This document shows positions 58,798 through 64,000 of a stretch of 64,000 nt of DNA, one piece after another (positions within the stretch are counted from its first letter, which is position 1; each line of letters opens with the position of its first letter). The position numbers and the translations under genes are program-made. Location: the NCBI RefSeq assembly GCF_000802425.1, contig NZ_JRUD01000002.1, positions 248,001 to 312,000 of the forward strand, given 5' to 3'. This DNA comes from Pseudomonas flexibilis. GTDB taxonomy: Bacteria; Pseudomonadota; Gammaproteobacteria; Pseudomonadales; Pseudomonadaceae. Under the pieces are notes generated by a model. That model saw only the letters and a list, made by a program, of their open reading frames with translations. It had not been told where the DNA came from and did no database searches.

Positions 58798-58949
58798 ATT
58801 GCCCGGTGTCCGGCGCCGCAAGCAGCATAGGTGATGGGCGTCGGGAGGGTGCGTAAAGAAGCCTGAGCGCAGGACTAGGCTTTCCGTTACAATGCCGCGC
58901 AAATGCCGGCCCGGGGGCCGGCAGGTCATTTGTAGCCGAGGTGCCCCTC

Positions 58950-59279
58950 ATGGATATCATCGAAACCATCAAAGAGCAGATCGCCAACAACACCATCCTG
59001 CTGTACATGAAGGGCTCGCCCAATGCCCCGCAGTGCGGCTTCTCCGCCCGTGCCGCCCAGGCCGTGATGGGCTGCGGCGAGAAATTCGCCTACGTGGACA
59101 TCCTGCAGAACCCGGAAATCCGCGCCGAGCTGCCCAAGTACGCCAACTGGCCGACCTTCCCGCAGCTGTGGGTCAACGGCGAACTGGTCGGTGGCAGCGA
59201 CATCATGCTGGAGATGTTCGAGAAGGGTGAGCTGCAGACCCTGATCAAGGAAGCCGCGGCGGCCCGCAAGGACGCCTGA
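58950..59279 (+). CDS. grxD: Monothiol glutaredoxin GrxD
   Basis: 109 residues. Active site CGFS at 29-32, typical of monothiol glutaredoxins that carry [2Fe-2S] clusters. The motif LPKYANWPTFPQLWVNGELV and the GGSDI segment bind glutathione. Start at 58950 rather than 58941 by family length. A strong terminator follows. Confidence 0.93.
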   Translation: MDIIETIKEQIANNTILLYMKGSPNAPQCGFSARAAQAVMGCGEKFAYVDILQNPEIRAELPKYANWPTFPQLWVNGELVGGSDIMLEMFEKGELQTLIKEAAAARKDA

Positions 59280-59293
59280 TCCGGCCTCTGAAC

Positions 59294-59322
59294 AAAAAGC
59301 CCCGGCACTGCCGGGGCTTTTT
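59294..59322 (+). terminator. Terminator after grxD
   Basis: AAAAAGCCCCGGC / GCCGGGGCTTTTT with a three-base loop, a textbook structure in both directions. Confidence 0.85.
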
Positions 59323-59339
59323 CGTTGCGGACGGGAGAA

Positions 59340-59810
59340 TTACTCGTCCATCTGCGATTGCAGGTAGTTTTCCAGGCCGACGGCCTTGATCAGGCCCAAC
59401 TGGGTTTCTAGCCAGTCGACGTGTTCTTCCTCGGACTCGAGGATGTCTTCCAGCAGCTCGCGGCTGCCGTAGTCGCCGACCTGTTCGCAATAGGCGATGG
59501 CGGCGCGCAGGTCCTGCAGGCCCATCTGTTCCAGGCGCAGGTCGCATTCGAGCATTTCCTTGGTGTTCTCGCCGATCAGCAGCTTGCCGAGGTCCTGCAG
59601 GTTGGGCAGGCCTTCGAGAAACAGGATGCGCTTGATCAGCTTGTCGGCATGCTTCATCTCGTCGATGGATTCATCGTACTCATGCTTGCCGAGCTTGTTC
59701 AGGCCCCAGTCCTCGTACATCCGCGCGTGCAGGAAGTACTGGTTGATGGCCACCAGTTCGTTGCCAAGGATCTTGTTGAGGTGCTGGATGACCTGAGTAT
59801 CGCCTTTCAT
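59340..59810 (-). CDS. bfr: Bacterioferritin
   Basis: 156 residues from the ATG at 59810 ([14 protein letters not shown]). Ferroxidase ligands E18, E51 and H54 and haem ligand M52 are all visible ([21 protein letters not shown]). It stores iron as a 24-mer. The longer frame upstream is rejected. It is the partner of the Bfd gene upstream. Confidence 0.95.
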   Translation of the reverse strand: MKGDTQVIQHLNKILGNELVAINQYFLHARMYEDWGLNKLGKHEYDESIDEMKHADKLIKRILFLEGLPNLQDLGKLLIGENTKEMLECDLRLEQMGLQDLRAAIAYCEQVGDYGSRELLEDILESEEEHVDWLETQLGLIKAVGLENYLQSQMDE

Positions 59811-59968
59811 GATGCTCCGCCTGAGAGGAAATGCGTGTTGGCGAGTCTGGCCGCAGTGTCCCCGGGTGTCAAACCTAAGCCCTTGATGGCAAACGGAATG
59901 AAAAGGCGTCTCGCCTACGGTTTTAGCCAGGCTGCGAAGGGGCTTGCTGCATGGCGCAGGCATGAAAA

Positions 59969-59988
59969 AGCCGGGCGACTGCCCGGCT
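59969..59988 (-). terminator. Terminator after bfd
   Basis: AGCCGGGC / GCCCGGCT with loop GACT; on the minus strand it is followed by TTTTTCATG, a good terminator for bfd. Confidence 0.75.
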
Positions 59989-60008
59989 CGGGAATTCGAC
60001 GGATCGAT

Positions 60009-60230
60009 TCAGGCCGGAGAGAACAGGGCCACGCCGCCCAGCATTGCGGCCTGGCCGGCCTGCACTTCGCTCAAGGTCTCGCGCACCACCTGCTTGGCCA
60101 CACAGGCGCATTTGCCGCACTGGGTACCCACGCCCAGGTTCTCGCGCACCTCCCGGTAGCTGCAGCAGCCTTCGTAGATCGCGTCGCGGATGTGGTTGTC
60201 GGTGACACCTCGGCAAAGACAGACGTACAT
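60009..60230 (-). CDS. bfd: Bacterioferritin-associated ferredoxin
   Basis: 73 residues. [2Fe-2S] ligands C4, C6, C38 and C41 are visible (MYVCLCRGV and GTQCGKCACV). It reduces the iron core of bacterioferritin to mobilise iron. A Fur box lies just upstream, so it is made in low iron. The start at 60230 gives the right length. Confidence 0.93.
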   Translation of the reverse strand: MYVCLCRGVTDNHIRDAIYEGCCSYREVRENLGVGTQCGKCACVAKQVVRETLSEVQAGQAAMLGGVALFSPA

Positions 60231-60275
60231 GGCGGGGGCTCGTCGCACTGAAATCGGGATGCGGCGGATACTAAT

Positions 60276-60294
60276 GTTAATGAGAACGATTGTC
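60276..60294. promoter_or_regulatory. Fur box upstream of bfd
   Basis: GTTAATGAGAACGATTGTC matches the Fur consensus GATAATGATAATCATTATC at 14 of 19 positions, 46 bp before the bfd start. Iron repression is expected. Confidence 0.65.
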
Positions 60295-60388
60295 AAAATT
60301 TGCTGCTGAGCGGAGCGGTCACTCCGTAGGGGGGGGTCACGCTTCATCGATCCACCGACGCGCCGCAGGCGCGCCGTAGCGGCGCGGT

Positions 60389-60420
60389 GGTGGACAAGGA
60401 AAACGTTGTCCACCCTACGA
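60389..60420. repeat. GTAGGGTGG hairpin element downstream of rnt
   Basis: GGTGGACAA (60389-60397) / TTGTCCACC (60406-60414) followed by CTACG. Reverse orientation of the family. It sits just downstream of the rnt stop codon. Confidence 0.65.
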
Positions 60421-60444
60421 ACGCGCCGGCCAGCTCGATGAGGA

Positions 60445-61122
60445 TCAGTCTTCCCCGAAGGTGTCCCAGCCGCCCATTTCCTTCCAGCGATTGACGATGC
60501 CGCAGAACAGGTCGGCGGTCTTTTCCGTGTCGTAGCGGGCCGAATGGGCTTCGCGGGCGTCGAACGGAATGCCGGCAGCCTGGCAGGCCTTGGCCAGCAC
60601 CGTCTGTCCGTAGGCCAGGCCGGCCAGGGTAGCGGTGTCGAAGCTGGAGAACGGGTGGAACGGGTTGCGCTTGAGGCCCGTGCGCAGCACCGCGGCATTA
60701 AGGAAGCCGAGGTCGAAGCTGCTGTTGTGGCCGACCAGCACCGCGCGCTTGCAGCCGTAGGATTTCAGCGACTTGCGTACGCCACGGAAGATGTCGGCTA
60801 GCGCCGGCTCTTCCTGGACCGCCATGCGCAGCGGATGGTCCAGCTTGATGCCGGTGAACTCCAGCGCCGCCTGCTCGATGTTGGCGCCTTCGAACGGCTC
60901 GATGCGGTGGAAGTAGGTGTGCTCCGGATAGAGCAGCCCCTGCTCGTCCATGCCGATGATGGTCGCGGCGATCTCCAGCAGCGCATCGGTCTGGCAGTTG
61001 AAGCCGCCGGTCTCCACGTCGACCACCACCGGCAGGTAGCCGCGGAAGCGGCGGGCCATGGGATGCTTCGGGCCGCTGGAGCGGATTTCCAGTTCGTCGT
61101 CTTCGTACAGCTCTTCGCTCAC
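60445..61122 (-). CDS. rnt: Ribonuclease T
   Basis: 225 residues from a GTG at 61122, whose frame overlaps the pyrC stop by four bases. DEDD exonuclease motifs: [10 protein letters not shown] (Exo I), [13 protein letters not shown] (Exo II) and [18 protein letters not shown] (Exo III). It trims 3' ends of tRNA and other stable RNAs. The upstream frame is a pyrC shadow. Confidence 0.94.
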   Translation of the reverse strand: MSEELYEDDELEIRSSGPKHPMARRFRGYLPVVVDVETGGFNCQTDALLEIAATIIGMDEQGLLYPEHTYFHRIEPFEGANIEQAALEFTGIKLDHPLRMAVQEEPALADIFRGVRKSLKSYGCKRAVLVGHNSSFDLGFLNAAVLRTGLKRNPFHPFSSFDTATLAGLAYGQTVLAKACQAAGIPFDAREAHSARYDTEKTADLFCGIVNRWKEMGGWDTFGED

Positions 61123-62165
61123 GCGCGTTCCTCCAGTACCCGCCAGCGCAGGGTTTCGCCCGCGCGCAGCGGCATCAGGCGGTGGTCGCCGAACGGCAGT
61201 TCGGCCGGTGCCTGCCAGTCTTCGCGCACCAGGGTGATGCGGTCGGTGTTGCGTGGCAGACCGTAGAAGTCCGGACCGAACTGGCTGGCGAAGCCTTCCA
61301 GCCTGTCCAGCGCGTTGCGCGACTCGAACGCCTCGGCGTACAGCTCGATGGCGGCGTAGGCGGTGTAGCAGCCGGCGCAACCGCAGGTGGCTTCCTTGGT
61401 GTGGCGGGCGTGCGGTGCCGAATCGGTGCCCAGGAAGAACTTCGGGTTGCCGCTGGTGGCGGCATCCAGCAGGGCTTCCTGATGGGTGTTGCGCTTGAGG
61501 ATCGGCAGGCAGTAGAAGTGCGGGCGGATGCCGCCGACCAGCATGTGGTTGCGGTTGTACAGCAGGTGATGGGCGGTGATGGTGGCGCCCACGTTGGCCG
61601 AGGCTTCGCGCACGAACTGCGCGGCGTCGCCGGTGGTGATGTGCTCGAAGACCACCTTCAAGGTCGGGAATCGCTCCACGACACGGATCATGTGGGTGTC
61701 GATGAAAGCCTTCTCGCGATCGAACACATCGATGTCGCTGTGGGTCACTTCACCATGCACCAGCAGCGGCAGACCGACGTCGGCCATGGCTTCCAGTACG
61801 GGGAAGATATTGTCGATGCTGGTCACGCCCGACGCGGAGTTGGTGGTGGCGCCGGCCGGGTAGAGCTTGGCGGCATGGACGAAGCCGCTGGCCTTGGCCT
61901 GACGGACGTCTTCGGCGGTGGTGTTGTCGGTGAGGTACAGCACCATCAGCGGTTCGAAGCGGCTGCCCGCCGGGCGTGCGGCCAGGATGCGCTGGCGGTA
62001 GGCGTCGGCTTCCTGCGCGTTGCGTACCGGCGGCACCAGGTTGGGCATGACGATGGCGCGGCCGAAGGTACGGGCGGCATCGGCTACGGTCTGCGCCAGG
62101 GCGGCGCCGTCGCGCAGGTGGATATGCCAGTCGTCGGGACGCAGCAGGGTAAGGCGGTCGGTCAT
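61119..62165 (-). CDS. pyrC: Dihydroorotase, class II type
   Basis: 348 residues from the ATG at 62165. Zinc site DWHIHLRDG at the start, the lysine region [12 protein letters not shown], and [12 protein letters not shown]. It closes the ring of carbamoyl-aspartate in pyrimidine synthesis. It overlaps rnt by four bases; the pyrC-rnt coupling is conserved in pseudomonads. Confidence 0.95.
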   Translation of the reverse strand: MTDRLTLLRPDDWHIHLRDGAALAQTVADAARTFGRAIVMPNLVPPVRNAQEADAYRQRILAARPAGSRFEPLMVLYLTDNTTAEDVRQAKASGFVHAAKLYPAGATTNSASGVTSIDNIFPVLEAMADVGLPLLVHGEVTHSDIDVFDREKAFIDTHMIRVVERFPTLKVVFEHITTGDAAQFVREASANVGATITAHHLLYNRNHMLVGGIRPHFYCLPILKRNTHQEALLDAATSGNPKFFLGTDSAPHARHTKEATCGCAGCYTAYAAIELYAEAFESRNALDRLEGFASQFGPDFYGLPRNTDRITLVREDWQAPAELPFGDHRLMPLRAGETLRWRVLEERA

Positions 62166-62367
62166 GAAGAGGATCCGGGCGATGAAACGTGCGCGAATGC
62201 TACCGGAAAATGCGCTCGCCGGCTGCCCGGCAAGACGATGAACCGCGGCGTTGCGCAGGTTTCGATCGGTGGCGTTCTGTGAAACGTCGCACAGGAAGCC
62301 CCTCAAGTTTTCGCCCGCGGCTCCGATATGCCGGGGGAACGCCGTAAATCCCTGGAGCCCTCCCATC

Positions 62368-63279
62368 GTGCGCCTGCAGTATGCCGCTCTGCTCAGCCTG
62401 TTCGTCAGTCTGCCGTCGGTCGCCCTGACCTTCCAGCCGCGCCTGGAGCATGCGGAGTGGCGCGCCGAGGGTGATCAGTTCGAATGCCGGCTGATCCAGC
62501 CGATCAAGACCTTTGGTGGCGTGGGCCAGTTCGTGCGCCGCGCCGGCGAGCAGCCGACCTTCCAGCTGATCAGTCGCGAGCGCTGGCTGGGCAATGGCGC
62601 CGCCACGCTGCTGGTGGCCGCCGCGCCCTGGCGCCCGGAGCACAGCGACGTCAGCATTGGCAAGGTCAAGGTCGACGGTGACCAGGTGCTGCTCAAGAGC
62701 GACAACCAGCAGGCGGCGCGCCTGCTCACCGGCCTGATGGAGGGGCGTTCGCCGCTGGTGCGCCATCGCACCCGGCAGACCAACGAATACATGGAAGTAC
62801 GCCTCCTGCCGGCGCGCTTCGGCCAGGCGTTCCGCGAGTTCCAGCAGTGCACCACGCAACTGCTGCCGGTCAACTTCGACCAGGTCAAATACCTGCAGCT
62901 GAGTTTCGCCAACAGCGGTATCGACCTGGGCGACGCTGCCCGCCGGGAGCTGGATCGCGTGCTGCTGTTGCTCAAGGCCGATCCGACCATCAACAGCATT
63001 CGCCTGGAAGGCCATTCCGACAACACCGGCAACCGCCTGACCAACCGCGACCTGTCGCGCCGCAGGGCGATGGCGGTGGCCGCCTACCTGAAGGAAAAGG
63101 GCATTCCCGAGGGACAGATCAGCATCCGCTTCCACGGTGAGCGCTACCCGCTGGTGCCCAACAACAGCGAAGCCAATCGCGGCAAGAACCGCCGTGTCAC
63201 CCTCTACCTGGAGCGGTTGACCGAATCCGACGCGGAGCAGGAGCGCCTGGCCCGCGGCAACTCCGCCCAGCCGGCCTGA
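62368..63279 (+). CDS. motY: MotY, sodium-type flagellar stator/T-ring component
   Basis: 303 residues from a GTG at 62368; the upstream in-frame part is shadow. Short signal peptide ([19 protein letters not shown]), an N-terminal MotY-specific domain, and a C-terminal OmpA-like peptidoglycan-binding domain ([38 protein letters not shown]). It forms part of the T ring around the motor. Placed between pyrC and argG as in P. aeruginosa. Confidence 0.9.
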   Translation: MRLQYAALLSLFVSLPSVALTFQPRLEHAEWRAEGDQFECRLIQPIKTFGGVGQFVRRAGEQPTFQLISRERWLGNGAATLLVAAAPWRPEHSDVSIGKVKVDGDQVLLKSDNQQAARLLTGLMEGRSPLVRHRTRQTNEYMEVRLLPARFGQAFREFQQCTTQLLPVNFDQVKYLQLSFANSGIDLGDAARRELDRVLLLLKADPTINSIRLEGHSDNTGNRLTNRDLSRRRAMAVAAYLKEKGIPEGQISIRFHGERYPLVPNNSEANRGKNRRVTLYLERLTESDAEQERLARGNSAQPA

Positions 63280-63381
63280 AGCGAGGCATTGCGGGCCACC
63301 GAGGGCGCTGCGGGCCTGTCATTTGCGGCCCGTCATCAGTAGAATTGCGGGCTTTCCCGTACTACCCGTGGAGCTGATGGC

Positions 63382-64000
<619 letters not shown>

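Overview
The window comes from a high-GC gammaproteobacterium of the genus Pseudomonas in the broad sense. This rests on recognisable gene order rather than a search. The right end runs argG, motY, pyrC, rnt, bfd, bfr, grxD, argF and an ABC ATPase, in the order I recall from P. aeruginosa. An orphan cbb3 oxidase subunit I (CcoN4-like), a class Ia nrdAB pair with NrdR and DnaA sites, and pseudomonad REP-like repeats fit the same assignment.

Layout. Positions 1-3.5 kb: end of a chemoreceptor gene, then small conserved genes. 3.8-9.9 kb: periplasmic nitrate reductase operon napFDAGHBC (minus strand), translationally coupled at most junctions, with an Anr/FNR-like site upstream. 10.1-22 kb: ordinary chromosome (SotB-like efflux protein, RlhA, dienelactone hydrolase, orphan ccoN, LysR regulator, beta-barrel protein, GNAT, FmdB-like zinc ribbon, CAP protein) plus two toxin-antitoxin loci, one with a frameshifted toxin. 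22-26 kb: scrap-rich accessory ground holding a methyltransferase, a truncated RelE with an intact XRE gene, a pair of direct repeats, a possible HEPN-like gene and a truncated IS481-type transposase.

25.9-35.5 kb is the most unusual part. It is an AT-richer, five- or six-gene plus-strand operon: a small AbrB/MazE-like protein; a DUF4007 protein; a 1153-aa P-loop ATPase; a PAPS-reductase-type protein (together resembling the SspB-SspC-SspD core of single-strand DNA phosphorothioation); then a 798-aa protein with an HSP90/MutL-like ATPase at one end and a histidine-kinase core at the other; and a 603-aa protein with an atypical receiver domain. No sspA, sspE, dnd or BREX gene is visible. A phosphorothioation-type core coupled to a two-component-like pair is the best candidate for an undescribed defence system here. 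Its right edge carries tandem repeats that abut the end of nrdB.

36-64 kb returns to core chromosome: nrdBA, RstA/RstB-like two-component system, Cache-type chemoreceptor, dGTPase, truncated haemoglobin, universal stress protein, YajD nuclease, metE, glycerol genes glpD and glpK around ybaK, a PhzF-family enzyme, an orphan FbpC-like ATPase coupled to argF, grxD, bfr/bfd with a Fur box, rnt, pyrC, motY and the start of argG. A dispersed hairpin family with a GTAGGGTGG edge recurs between genes.
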